Shown in pieces: positions 52,252 to 60,567 of a stretch of DNA of 64,000 bases. The notes beneath the pieces were generated by a model. That model did not search any database, was not told the origin of the DNA, and saw only the letters and a program-made list of their open reading frames with translations. Position 1 is the stretch's first letter. Each line of letters begins with the position of its first letter. Position numbers and translations under genes: made by a program. The stretch lies in contig JBGUJG010000102.1 of NCBI GenBank assembly GCA_045113695.1, positions 62,001 to 126,000 on the forward strand. Reading direction: 5' to 3'. Origin of the DNA: UBA4246 sp045113695 (lineage in GTDB: Bacteria; Bacillota; Clostridia; Christensenellales; Aristaeellaceae).

Positions 52252-53226
52252 TTATTCAAGATACATGATTTCGCCCATCGCCAGCACTTCTTCCGACAGG
52301 ACGATGCCGAGGGCCTCCATCGTCGTTTTGTTGACGGACACGATGTTGGCGGGCACGACCTCCGCGGGGATCTCCGCCACCGGCGTGCCGGAGAGCACCT
52401 TGGCGGCGATCGCGGCCGTCTGTTTGCCGATGGCGACGTCGCTCATGGCCAGGGTCGCCAGGCATCCGGATTTGACGGTGGTCGCCGAGCAGCAGTAGGT
52501 CGGGATGCCTTCCTCGGTGCACAGCTCCGCCAGGACGTCGACGGCGGCCTGCACGACGGAATCGTTGGCGACAAACACGCAGTCGACCCCCTTGTCGATC
52601 AGCACCTGAGTGGCGGTCTGCACTTCGGAGGAGTTCGACACCGTCACTTCCTCAAAGGCGATCCCGGTTTCGTTCAGATAGGCCTTGGCGCTGTTCATCG
52701 CGTTGACGGCGTTGACCTCGCTGGTGCAGTAGATCAGGCCGACCTTCGATACGTTCGGGGTGATTTTGAAGCCCAGGCCCAGGATATCCCCGGAGGGAAT
52801 GGCGTTGGATGTGCCGGTGGAATTCATATCCGGCGTATCCAGGGCGCTCATGACGCCGGCGGCCACCGGAGCGGCCACGGAGCAGAAGACGTTCGGCGTT
52901 TCGGATTCCAGGGCCACAAAGGCCTGGGTCGCCGGGGTCGCGATGGTGATTACCAGGTCGTAGGTCCCGTCGTCCATGCCCTGGCAGATGGTGTTCAGGT
53001 TGGTGGCGTCGCCCTGAGCGTTCCGGTAGTCAACGGTCAGGTTTTCGTTTTCTTTGTAGCCCAGCCCGGCAAGGCCTTCCAGGATACCCTGTTTCATGTC
53101 CATGAACGCGCCGTTTTCGATCATCAGCACCAGGCCGATCTTATAGGTCTTTGCGCTTTCGGCCAGGCCGGTCAGGCAGGAAAGAGCCAGCATCAGGGTC
53201 AGAACCGCGGCAATCAGCTTTTTCAT
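52252..53226 (-). CDS. ABC transporter substrate-binding protein (TrpX/ABC_sub_bind family)
   Basis: 324 aa. Signal peptide MKKLIAAVLTLMLALSCLTG with a Cys that could be lipidated, although the lipobox is imperfect (Ala at -3). Then the two-lobed binding-protein fold: KIGLVLMIENGAFMDMKQGILEGL, VITIATPATQAFVALE, TPNVSKVGLIYCTSEVNAVN, GVDCVFVANDSVVQ. The ABC_sub_bind (DUF534) family includes streptococcal TrpX. First gene of the transporter operon, with its own weak promoter (TTTAGA-17-TATCAT near 53,364-53,392, minus strand). Confidence 0.88.
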   Translation of the reverse strand: MKKLIAAVLTLMLALSCLTGLAESAKTYKIGLVLMIENGAFMDMKQGILEGLAGLGYKENENLTVDYRNAQGDATNLNTICQGMDDGTYDLVITIATPATQAFVALESETPNVFCSVAAPVAAGVMSALDTPDMNSTGTSNAIPSGDILGLGFKITPNVSKVGLIYCTSEVNAVNAMNSAKAYLNETGIAFEEVTVSNSSEVQTATQVLIDKGVDCVFVANDSVVQAAVDVLAELCTEEGIPTYCCSATTVKSGCLATLAMSDVAIGKQTAAIAAKVLSGTPVAEIPAEVVPANIVSVNKTTMEALGIVLSEEVLAMGEIMYLE

Positions 53227-53705
53227 GGGGATACCTCCTGTTTTATCGTTTCATGATGGAATGGGGATATTCTCTATCTGTTTCAACCGCCTGTCCGGAC
53301 AGGCGGAGGAAAACCGGTGGAGCTGGCATGTTGCAGAATGAAGACTGCACCATCCTGATCTTATGATAACAGAATTACTTGGAAATCTAAAAGCTCCGGG
53401 TGGTTTGGAGGGGCCGCAGCCCCTCCATGTGTAATCCGCAGCAGCGACATGTGCGGTGCGAGGATGAATTTTTGCGGAGCAGGAATAACTTCTGGGTAAA
53501 GAAAACAACTCAACTCCTGCGGAACAAAAATTCTTTCCTTGCGCCTTTGCCGCCCGGGGTTCGCAGCGCCCGGAAAACAGCACAGTGTGCTGTTTTCAGC
53601 GAGAACGGACCGGCAGGCCCTGGATTCCCGCAGGGACGAGAGGCAAAGGCGAGGGGGTTCCCGATAGGGGGATACATCCCCCTATCGGGGGCTGTGTAGC
53701 AGCCT
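53227..53705. other. Gene-free gap rich in palindromes
   Basis: About 480 bp with no gene. Contains GGAGGGGC-CGCA-GCCCCTCC (53408-53427), inverted arms GAATTTTTGCGGAGCAGGA (53466) and TCCTGCGGAACAAAAATTC (53515), GAAAACAGCACA with its mirror around 53585, and a perfect 14-bp-arm palindrome at 53660-53689. The density suggests a decayed non-autonomous mobile element plus terminators. The transporter promoter lies near its left end. Confidence 0.55.
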
Positions 53706-53996
53706 CTACTCGCAGTCAAAGGAAGCGATGGCTTCCACAAAGGGGTTGTACCTTTGCCCGATCCCGGCGTGCAGGGGATGGCGCAGATACTTCTGAAGGG
53801 AATCCTGATCCCTGAGCGTCATCTCGATCATGACCGTCATGTTCTGCGGACGGTCCACAACATTCCGCCGGACGGACACGGAAAGGACATCCTCTGGCAG
53901 CGCTTCCCGGAGCTTTTCGAACGTCTCCCGGTAATCCCGCTCCGCCTGTTCGTCAAACACGCCGGGTTTTAGTCGCATCAGTACGTAGTGTTTCAT
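53706..53996 (-). CDS. Dabb-family (stress-responsive A/B barrel) protein
   Basis: 96 aa from ATG 53996 (CCGGAGGATCG box). MKHYVLMRLKPGVFDEQAERDYRETFEKL and NMTVMIEMTLRDQDSLQKYLRHPLHAGIGQRYNPFVEAIASFDC give the ferredoxin-like dimeric A/B barrel of the Dabb family. An upstream in-frame extension would translate the T-box leader and is rejected. Enzymatic role unknown. It is directly downstream of a T-box terminator, so its expression should answer to charged tRNA. Confidence 0.85.
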   Translation of the reverse strand: MKHYVLMRLKPGVFDEQAERDYRETFEKLREALPEDVLSVSVRRNVVDRPQNMTVMIEMTLRDQDSLQKYLRHPLHAGIGQRYNPFVEAIASFDCE

Positions 53997-54010
53997 AACG
54001 ATCCTCCGGA

Positions 54011-54297
54011 ATAAATAAAAAACAGCCCTGTCCTTTTCAAAGGACAGGGCTGGAATCATCAGCCTTGCGGTGCCACCTTTGTTGACCTTCCCGCCTTTCA
54101 GCGGAAACGTCCGTCTCGTCAGGGATGCCATCACATCCCCCGCCCTTAACGCGGGCATACGGTCCGGATACTCAGGCTTCGCCCTTTCCCCTTTCCCTTT
54201 GTGGTCCATTTGCCGGGCCGCTTTCTGCCGGGTTTCCAGCACCCCCGGCTCTCTGTGAGCGCGCTCCGCGGTTTGATCTCCACTTCAGCGGTTTCGT
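54011..54297 (-). promoter_or_regulatory. T-box leader, predicted tryptophan specificity
   Basis: Minus strand, in order: Stem I with AGAGAG and GGTG elements, a specifier loop holding TGG (54206-54208) closed by GTGG/CCAC, the T-box AAGGTGGCACCGC (54067-54079), and a terminator (54023-54052) followed by TTTTTTATTTATT. The T-box UGGC expects a tRNA with discriminator G, as tRNA-Trp has, which agrees with codon TGG. Controls the Dabb gene and perhaps read-through to the TrpXYZ-like transporter. Confidence 0.88.
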
Positions 54298-54311
54298 ATG
54301 AAGTTGGCTTT

Positions 54312-54340
54312 ATTCTACCCGACAGCCGGCCGCCCGTCAA
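54312..54340 (-). promoter_or_regulatory. Promoter of the Trp T-box transcript
   Basis: Minus strand: TTGACG (54340-54335), 17-nt spacer, TAGAAT (54317-54312). It ends about 15 nt before the leader's first helix and lies just downstream of proS. Confidence 0.75.
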
Positions 54341-54397
54341 GGGGCTTTTTGTTTTTTGGGTGTATTTTGCCCCGATTGACCCGGCCGGCCGGAATCG

Positions 54398-55837
54398 TCA
54401 GTACGCTTTGGCGAAGTACATGACTTTGTTCGCCTTTTTGCCGCAGCAGACGCAGGTCTCGCCCACAGGGGTCTGGTCGAAGGGCATGTTGCGGGAGGTG
54501 GCGCTGAAGCTCTCCTTGATCTGGTCCTCGCAAGCCCGGTCGCCGCACCACATGGCTTTGGCGTAGCCGCCGTTCACCTGCTCGCCCAGTTCGTCCATAT
54601 TGGATACGACCCTGGTGTGGGCCTGGCGGAATTCGTCAGCGATTTTGAACATGTTGGCGGTAATGTCGTCCATCATTCTGACCAGGGCCTCGCCCAGTCC
54701 TTCCAGGGGCAGGGAAGTCTTTTCAAAGGTGTCGCGCCGCACGATCATGGCCGCGCCCTTTTCGATGTCGCGGGGACCGATTTCCACGCGGACGGGCACA
54801 CCCTTGAGCTCCCACTCGTTGAACTTGAAACCGGGAGAAACGTTGTCGCGGTCGTCCAGCTTGACGCGCAGGCCGGCGGCCTTCAGGGAATCGGCCACTT
54901 CCTCGCACTTTTCAAGCACGCCGCCCTTATGGGCAGCCACGGGCACCAGCACCACCTGGTAGGGGGCTACGGCGGGCGGGAGCTTCAGGCCCCGCTCGTC
55001 GCCGTGGGTCATGATGATGGCGCCGATCAGGCGGGTAGATACGCCCCAGCTGGTCTCATGGCAGTATTCGAGCCTGCCTTCCTTGCTCAGGTACTGGACG
55101 TTGTAGGGCACGGAGAAGTTGGTGCCGAAATTGTGGGACGTACCTGCCTGCAGGGCTTTGCCGTCCTGCATCATGGCCTCGATGGAATAGGTAGCCCGGG
55201 CGCCGGCAAACTTTTCCTTTTCGGACTTCTGGCCGCAGAATACGGGCATCGCCAGCTCCTGTTCGGCAAAGTCGCGGTACACATAGAGCATCTGCATGGT
55301 TTCCTGCTCCGCTTCCTCGGCCGTGGCGTGGACGGTGTGGCCTTCCTGCCACCAGAACTCCGCCGTGCGCAGGAAGGGACGGGTGGTCTTTTCCCAGCGC
55401 ATGACGGAGCACCACTGGTTGTATTTGAGGGGCAGATCACGCCAGGACTCGACCCATTTGGAGAACATCGTGCAGAAAATGGTTTCGCTGGTGGGGCGCA
55501 CCGCCAGGCGCTCCTGCAGCTTTTCGGTGCCGCCCTGGGTGACCCAGGCCACTTCGGGGGCGAAGCCCTCCACGTGCTCGGCCTCTTTGAGCAGCAGGCT
55601 TTCCGGGATCAGCATGGGCATGGCCACGTTTTCATGGCCGGTTTCCTTGAACCGCCTGTCCAGCCCATCGTGAATCAGCTCCCAGATGCGGTTGCCGTAG
55701 GGCTTCATCGCCATACAGCCGCGGACGGGGGTATAGTCCATCAGATCCGCCATGGTGACCACGTCGGTATACCACTGGGAAAAATCCTTGTCCCGGGGAG
55801 TGATGTGGGTAACGAACTCCTGCTTTTTGTCTGCCAT
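54398..55837 (-). CDS. proS: Prolyl-tRNA synthetase, short archaeal/eukaryal type
   Basis: 479 aa from ATG 55837 (AAAGGAGC box). Class II core motifs: FSQWYTDVVTMADLMDYTPVRGCMAMKPYGNRIWELI, RPTSETIFCTMFSKW (motif 2 loop) and GAIIMTHGDERGLKLPP (motif 3). No bacterial editing insertion. The C-terminus ends in the zinc-site-like CVCCGKKANKVMYFAKAY. This is the short ProS used by many Clostridia. Charges tRNA-Pro; expression controlled by the T-box upstream. Confidence 0.95.
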   Translation of the reverse strand: MADKKQEFVTHITPRDKDFSQWYTDVVTMADLMDYTPVRGCMAMKPYGNRIWELIHDGLDRRFKETGHENVAMPMLIPESLLLKEAEHVEGFAPEVAWVTQGGTEKLQERLAVRPTSETIFCTMFSKWVESWRDLPLKYNQWCSVMRWEKTTRPFLRTAEFWWQEGHTVHATAEEAEQETMQMLYVYRDFAEQELAMPVFCGQKSEKEKFAGARATYSIEAMMQDGKALQAGTSHNFGTNFSVPYNVQYLSKEGRLEYCHETSWGVSTRLIGAIIMTHGDERGLKLPPAVAPYQVVLVPVAAHKGGVLEKCEEVADSLKAAGLRVKLDDRDNVSPGFKFNEWELKGVPVRVEIGPRDIEKGAAMIVRRDTFEKTSLPLEGLGEALVRMMDDITANMFKIADEFRQAHTRVVSNMDELGEQVNGGYAKAMWCGDRACEDQIKESFSATSRNMPFDQTPVGETCVCCGKKANKVMYFAKAY

Positions 55838-55851
55838 TTTTCCTGCTCCTT

Positions 55852-56096
55852 TGTCAAATAAAATAGCCCCTGCCATGTTTGCAGGGACGAAGCGCGCTTC
55901 GCGGTACCACCTTGCTTGACGGCCGCCGTACAGCCGTCCACTTTCCTGCCCGATAACGGAGGCTTCCGGCGGCGGATCAGGCCGCTGATTCAGCGGGGAA
56001 TGGGTGCGAAGGCCGTTAACGCGCTTTCAGCCTGGGCGCGTCTCTCTGTGCCGGGCAGCCGCCGCGGGTTCCCTGGGGTTTTCGGAAAAACCTATT
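55852..56096 (-). promoter_or_regulatory. T-box leader of proS
   Basis: Minus strand: AGAGAG-containing Stem I, a candidate specifier CCC in GCACCCATTC, T-box AAGGTGGTACCGCG (55900-55913) and terminator CCCTGC...GCAGGG followed by TATTTTATTT. The UGGU of the T-box expects discriminator A, as in tRNA-Pro. Uncharged tRNA-Pro should raise proS expression. Confidence 0.88.
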
Positions 56097-56098
56097 GC

Positions 56099-56127
56099 AT
56101 TATACAGAATTCCGGCCTGTTTGGCAA
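56099..56127 (-). promoter_or_regulatory. Promoter of proS
   Basis: Minus strand: TTGCCA, 17-nt spacer, TATAAT (56104-56099). It lies inside the 40-bp gap and partly overlaps the end of the sucrose hydrolase gene region, upstream of the T-box. Confidence 0.8.
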
Positions 56128-56136
56128 GCGGAAAAT

Positions 56137-57606
56137 TCATTTCAGATGATGCGCCTCCACAGAAACCTGGATCGGGGCATCCGCTTCAAAGGTGATGCCG
56201 GCCGCGGAAAGGGGCGTCGGGATCACGGAGGTCACGGCCCGCTCGCCCCGGCCGATGAACAGTTCGGCGCTCTCCTTGTCCAGCAGCAGGCGCAGCCGGA
56301 GTTCCCCATCCTTCGCCTCGGCGCGGACGCGGCGGGTATGGGCGATATCCCGGCGGGAACCGCCGCGGCCGCGGTCGAACACCAGCTCGCCCCGGGCCAG
56401 TTCGCAGCGGATCAGGATAAAATGGTTCTCATCCTTCGCCACCCGCATGTCAAACCGCCTGCAGGCCGTATCCCGGGTATGGAGGGTCACGGAAAGGTCC
56501 ATCATCCTGCCCTGCACGCCGGGCAGGGACATTTCCTCCCGGACGGTGACCCGGCTGTGCCGGATGCCGTCCTGCCAGAGCCCTTCGATTTCCCGCACAG
56601 GCTGCTGCAGGAGCCGTCCGTTTTCCACGGACAGCTCCCTGGGCACGCTCATCTGAGCATACCAGGGATGGCGGCGCGGGGCTCCCTTGCAGGTCTCCCA
56701 GTTATCCATCCAGCCGATCATGATCCGCCGTCCGTCCGGCGCAAGGGTCGTCTGCGGGGCGTAGAAGTTGAGCCCGAGGTCCACCGGCTGAATGTTTTCC
56801 CGGGTGAAGACATGCTCTTTTTGATCATAGCTGCCCAGGATGGCCACAGTGCCGTAGCCCGCGTGGAACTCTTCCCGGGCGTACATCTCCTGGGGGCTGA
56901 CCAGGAGGACCTGCTTCCCGTCCAGGGGAAAGAAGTCCGGGCACTCCCACATCTGTCCGTACTGATCGCAGCTGGCGTCCAGCTCGGTGATAAAACGCCA
57001 GTCCAGCCCGTCCGCGCTTTCCAGCAGCAGGATGGCGCCCTGCCGCTCCCCGTGCCGGTTGGCGACGGCCATATAATACAATCCGTCTTCCCGCCAGACT
57101 TTGGGGTCACGGAAGTCGAATTCGCTGTACCCTTCCGGCAGGTGGGCATGGCGGACCACCGGGTTCAGGAGGGATTTTTCAAAGTCCGTTCCATCCCCGA
57201 AGGCGACGCACTGGGCCTGGGTTTCCCGGCGGAAGGTGCCGGCGGGCTGTACGCCGGTGTATGCCAGCATCAGCCGCCCGTCCGGCGTTTCCACCGCGCT
57301 GCCGGAAAAGCAGCCGCCGGCGTCCGCCGCGGTATCCGGCGCCAGGGCGCAGGGCATATAGGTCCACCGGAGGAGGTCTTCGCTCACGGCGTGGCCCCAG
57401 TGCATCGGCCCCCAATGCTGGGAAAAGGGATGATACTGGTAGAACAGGTGATACTGACCCTTATACCAGCACAAGCCGTTGGGGTCGTTCATCCAGCCTG
57501 CCAGCGGGGTCAGGTGAAACAGGGGCCGTTCTTCAGCCGCCGGCTTCATGGCCTGCTCCCGCTCAAAATCTCTGACCCTTTTCAGGGGCATTGGATCAAT
57601 ATGCAT
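56137..57606 (-). CDS. scrB: GH32 sucrose(-6-phosphate) hydrolase / beta-fructosidase
   Basis: 489 aa from ATG 57606 (GGAGGGTG box). GH32 catalytic triad motifs: WMNDPNG at 38-44 (nucleophile Asp41), FRDPKVW near 163 and ECPDFF near 219 (acid/base Glu). The C-terminal beta-sandwich is present (ELRLRLLLDKESAELFIGRGE). No signal peptide, so intracellular; cleaves sucrose or sucrose 6-phosphate and possibly short fructans. Divergent from a fructokinase gene, which would use the released fructose. Confidence 0.9.
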   Translation of the reverse strand: MHIDPMPLKRVRDFEREQAMKPAAEERPLFHLTPLAGWMNDPNGLCWYKGQYHLFYQYHPFSQHWGPMHWGHAVSEDLLRWTYMPCALAPDTAADAGGCFSGSAVETPDGRLMLAYTGVQPAGTFRRETQAQCVAFGDGTDFEKSLLNPVVRHAHLPEGYSEFDFRDPKVWREDGLYYMAVANRHGERQGAILLLESADGLDWRFITELDASCDQYGQMWECPDFFPLDGKQVLLVSPQEMYAREEFHAGYGTVAILGSYDQKEHVFTRENIQPVDLGLNFYAPQTTLAPDGRRIMIGWMDNWETCKGAPRRHPWYAQMSVPRELSVENGRLLQQPVREIEGLWQDGIRHSRVTVREEMSLPGVQGRMMDLSVTLHTRDTACRRFDMRVAKDENHFILIRCELARGELVFDRGRGGSRRDIAHTRRVRAEAKDGELRLRLLLDKESAELFIGRGERAVTSVIPTPLSAAGITFEADAPIQVSVEAHHLK

Positions 57607-57708
57607 GAGGCACCCTCCCGTGTCACGGACCGCACAAAGCCGGGGCCGGAAAAAACCAGCTCCCGGCAATCAGAATGAACCCATTCGGCACAGCGATTGT
57701 CTGCCCAT

Positions 57709-57738
57709 AAAATATCACGTTCCTCGCTGTGCTGTCAA
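57709..57738 (-). promoter_or_regulatory. Promoter of scrB
   Basis: Minus strand: TTGACA (57738-57733), 18-nt spacer, TATTTT (57714-57709), about 100 nt before the start codon. Confidence 0.6.
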
Positions 57739-57804
57739 CCATTCTGACGGTCTTCCCGGAAAGCGGCCAGCCAAGAAATAAAACAGTTCTCCGTTCCGTA
57801 TGCC

Positions 57805-57833
57805 TTGACCTATGTTCGGGAAAATGATATCAT
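57805..57833 (+). promoter_or_regulatory. Promoter of the fructokinase gene
   Basis: TTGACC (57805-57810), 17-nt spacer, TATCAT (57828-57833), 31 nt before ATG 57864. Divergent to the scrB promoter within a 257-bp gap. Confidence 0.7.
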
Positions 57834-57863
57834 CATGTCATAAAAAACAAAGGAGAAAAAGCC

Positions 57864-58814
57864 ATGTCTGATGTTGTCGCCCTGGGCGAACTGCTGATCG
57901 ATTTCGCCCCGCAGTCCGTAAACGAAGCGGGCTATCCCGTCCTTTCCGCCAACCCGGGGGGCGCGCCGGGCAACTTTCTGGCGGCGCTGACCCAATACGG
58001 CTGCGCCGCCGCCATGATCGGCAAGGTCGGGGACGATTCCTTCGGCCGCCTGCTGATCCAGACGCTGGCAGACGCCGGCATCGGCACGCAGGGCGTGATC
58101 GCCGACCCTTCCGTCTTCACCACTCTGGCCTTCGTCTCCCTGGACGAAAACGGCAACCGGGACTTCAGCTTCGCCCGGAAGCCCGGGGCGGATACCTGCC
58201 TGAAGCCGGATGAGATCAGCGAAAGTCTGATCGCGGACGCGAGGGTCTTTCACTTCGGCACCCTGTCCCTGACGGACGAACCCGCCGCTTCCGCGACGAA
58301 GCGGGCCGTTGAGCTGGCCAAACGGCACGGCCTGCTGATCAGCCTGGACCCGAACCTGCGCAAGCCCCTCTGGAAAAAAGAGGAGGACGCCAGAGCCGCC
58401 ATCGAATGGAGCCTGCGCCGGGCGGACATCGTCAAGATCAGCGACGAGGAAATTGCCTGGCTTTGGGGCCTCACCCCGGAAGAAGGGGCGGACAGGCTGC
58501 TCCGCGAATACGGCGTTTCCCTGGTCTACGCCACCCTCGGTCCTAAGGGCTGCCATGCCGCGACAAAGAACGTCCGCATCACCGTTCAGAGCCCCGCCGG
58601 CATCCATGTGGTGGACACCACCGGCGCGGGGGACATTTTCGGCGGCAGCGCGATGAGCCAATTCCTGAAATACAACAAGACCCCCGCCGGACTGACGGAG
58701 GCCGAGCTTACTCAGATCGTCCGTTTCGCCTGCTGCGCCGCCAGCCTTTCCACCCAGAAGCACGGCGGCATCACCTCCGTGCCGGACGAGGCCGCAGTTT
58801 TGGCCCTGCTCTGA
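57864..58814 (+). CDS. scrK: Fructokinase, PfkB family
   Basis: 316 aa, AAAGGAGAAAAAGCC before ATG. PfkB signatures: GGAPGNFLAALTQYGCAAAMIGKVGDDSFG (32-61), SLDPNLRKPLW near 160 and DTTGAGDIFGGSAM near 250 with the catalytic Asp. Phosphorylates fructose to fructose 6-phosphate, feeding the PPi-PFK step. Paired divergently with scrB. Confidence 0.9.
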   Translation: MSDVVALGELLIDFAPQSVNEAGYPVLSANPGGAPGNFLAALTQYGCAAAMIGKVGDDSFGRLLIQTLADAGIGTQGVIADPSVFTTLAFVSLDENGNRDFSFARKPGADTCLKPDEISESLIADARVFHFGTLSLTDEPAASATKRAVELAKRHGLLISLDPNLRKPLWKKEEDARAAIEWSLRRADIVKISDEEIAWLWGLTPEEGADRLLREYGVSLVYATLGPKGCHAATKNVRITVQSPAGIHVVDTTGAGDIFGGSAMSQFLKYNKTPAGLTEAELTQIVRFACCAASLSTQKHGGITSVPDEAAVLALL

Positions 58815-58881
58815 CACCGAACAGGCGGGAAGAAATCCTGCGGAACCGGACAGGCAGAACCTGACCCTTCCTCGCTTTTTA

Positions 58882-58943
58882 TGCACTATACTGCAAACTT
58901 TTCGTTTTTTTGAAAAAGTTTGCAGTACAGTGCAAACTTTTTG
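58882..58943. repeat. Long hairpin with a third copy of its arm
   Basis: TGCACTATACTGCAAACTTT (58882-58901) pairs, with one mismatch, with AAAGTTTGCAGTACAGTGCA (58915-58934). TGCAAACTTTTT recurs at 58931-58942. Lies between convergent scrK and eno; probably a bidirectional terminator with an unusual repeated arm. Confidence 0.65.
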
Positions 58944-58967
58944 ACTTCCATGCCGGAAAAGCAAACA

Positions 58968-59000
58968 GAAGCAGCCTGCGCCGTCCGGGCAGGCTGCTTC
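58968..59000. terminator. Terminator of eno
   Basis: GAAGCAGCCTGC and GCAGGCTGCTTC: perfect 12-bp stem, 9-nt loop; CGTTTT follows on the plus strand and TGTTTGC on the minus strand. Fourteen bases beyond the enolase stop. Confidence 0.75.
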
Positions 59001-59013
59001 CGTTTTATGCTGT

Positions 59014-60315
59014 TTACCGCCTGACGTTGAACGCCTTCATACCGGGATACACGGCGCCGGCGCCCAGTTCTTCCTCGATGCGGAGGAGCTGGTTGTACTT
59101 GGCCACGCGCTCGGTGCGGGAGGGCGCGCCGGTCTTGATCTGGCAGGTGTTCAGGGCGACCGCCAGGTCGGCGATGGTGGTGTCCTCGGTCTCGCCGGAG
59201 CGGTGGGAGGTCACGGCGGTGTAGCCGGCCTTGTGGGCCATCTTGATGGCCTCCAGGGTCTCGGATACGGAGCCGATCTGGTTCAGCTTGATCAGCACGG
59301 CGTTGGCGGCGCCCAGGGCAATGCCCTTGCCGAGGCGCTCGGTGTTGGTCACAAACAGGTCGTCGCCGACGAGCTGGACACGATCGCCCAGTTCCCTGGT
59401 CATCTTCTGCCAGCCTTCCCAGTCTTCCTCGTCCAGGCCGTCCTCGATGGAGATGATCGGGTACTTGTCCACCAGGCTCTTCCAGTGGGCGATCAGCTCA
59501 TCGGAGGTGTAGCAGGTTCCGGCCTTGGGCAGTTTGTAGAAACCCTTGCCCTTTTCTTTATCCTTCCATTCGGAAGAAGCGGCGTCCATGGCGAGCATGA
59601 AATCCCTGCCGGGCTCGTAGCCGGCCTTCCGGATGGCGTCCAGGATGGTCTCGATGGTCTCTTCGTCGGAAGAGAGGTTGGGGGCAAAGCCGCCCTCGTC
59701 GCCGACGGAGGTGGCCAGGCCTTTCGCCTTCAGGATGGAAGCCAGGGCGTGGAAGACTTCCGCACACCAGCGGAGCGCTTCCCGGAAGGAAGGCGCGCCG
59801 ACGGGCATGATCATGAATTCCTGTGTGTCGACGGTGTTGGCGGCGTGCGCGCCGCCGTTCAGAATGTTCATCATCGGGACGGGCAGGCGGTTGCCGCTGA
59901 TGCCGCCCAGGAAGCGGTACAGCGGGATGTCCAGGCTGGCGGCCGCCGCGCGGGCGCAGGCGATGGAGACGGCCAGGATGGCGTTGGCACCCAGATTGCT
60001 CTTGTCCTTGGTGCCGTCCGCTTCGATCATCGCGGCGTCCACCGCGTAAATGTCGGTGGCGTCCATGCCGATCAGGGTGTTGTTGATAACGGTGTTGACG
60101 TTTTCGACCGCCTTCTGAACGCCCTTGCCCAGATACCGGGACCTGTCGCCGTCGCGCAGCTCGAGGGCTTCGAATTCGCCGGTGGAGGCGCCGCTGGGAG
60201 CCATGCCGCGGCCGACGGTGCCGTCCGTCAGGGTCACTTCCGCTTCAACGGTGGGGTTTCCGCGGGAGTCCAGGATCTCGCGGCCGATGACCTGTTCAAT
60301 TTCCAGATAAACCAT
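59014..60315 (-). CDS. eno: Enolase
   Basis: 433 aa from ATG 60315 (AAAGGATGA box; an ATG 9 nt upstream overlaps that box). EILDSRGNPTVEAEVTL, GAPSFREALRW, VGDEGGFAPNL, DGLDEEDWEGWQKMT, VLIKLNQIGSVSETLEAI and SHRSGETEDTTIADLAVAL are the enolase blocks with catalytic Glu and Lys and the Mg ligands. Converts 2-phosphoglycerate to phosphoenolpyruvate. Monocistronic. Confidence 0.97.
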   Translation of the reverse strand: MVYLEIEQVIGREILDSRGNPTVEAEVTLTDGTVGRGMAPSGASTGEFEALELRDGDRSRYLGKGVQKAVENVNTVINNTLIGMDATDIYAVDAAMIEADGTKDKSNLGANAILAVSIACARAAAASLDIPLYRFLGGISGNRLPVPMMNILNGGAHAANTVDTQEFMIMPVGAPSFREALRWCAEVFHALASILKAKGLATSVGDEGGFAPNLSSDEETIETILDAIRKAGYEPGRDFMLAMDAASSEWKDKEKGKGFYKLPKAGTCYTSDELIAHWKSLVDKYPIISIEDGLDEEDWEGWQKMTRELGDRVQLVGDDLFVTNTERLGKGIALGAANAVLIKLNQIGSVSETLEAIKMAHKAGYTAVTSHRSGETEDTTIADLAVALNTCQIKTGAPSRTERVAKYNQLLRIEEELGAGAVYPGMKAFNVRR

Positions 60316-60567
60316 GGGAATCATCCTTTCTCATATGCCGGGAACGATACTTTACATCGGGAAGAACAGGCGTTTCCGCTCCGCTTCCTCATTGTAAATT
60401 ATAGCATTCGGGGCTGTTTTGTCAAGGAAGGAAAAAGGGGAAAAGCGGCGCAGATCAGGACATTTATGCAGAAAAACACCGCCCCTTATCAGCCTGCCCC
60501 CTGTTGCCTGCCGCCCGATTCCGCGTTATAATGGACTGGCAACGCAACCATCACGGGAGGAACCGAC

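Noticed and set aside
50974..53256. 760-codon plus-strand frame
   Set aside because: Runs antisense across three transporter genes and their spacers; no domain or start signal.
53997..54242. N-terminal extension of the Dabb protein
   Set aside because: The extra codons translate the T-box and terminator; ATG 53996 has a proper ribosome-binding site and the family N-terminus.
55838..55876. Longer ProS start
   Set aside because: It would translate the 3' side of the T-box terminator; ATG 55837 has AAAGGAGC and the family N-terminus.
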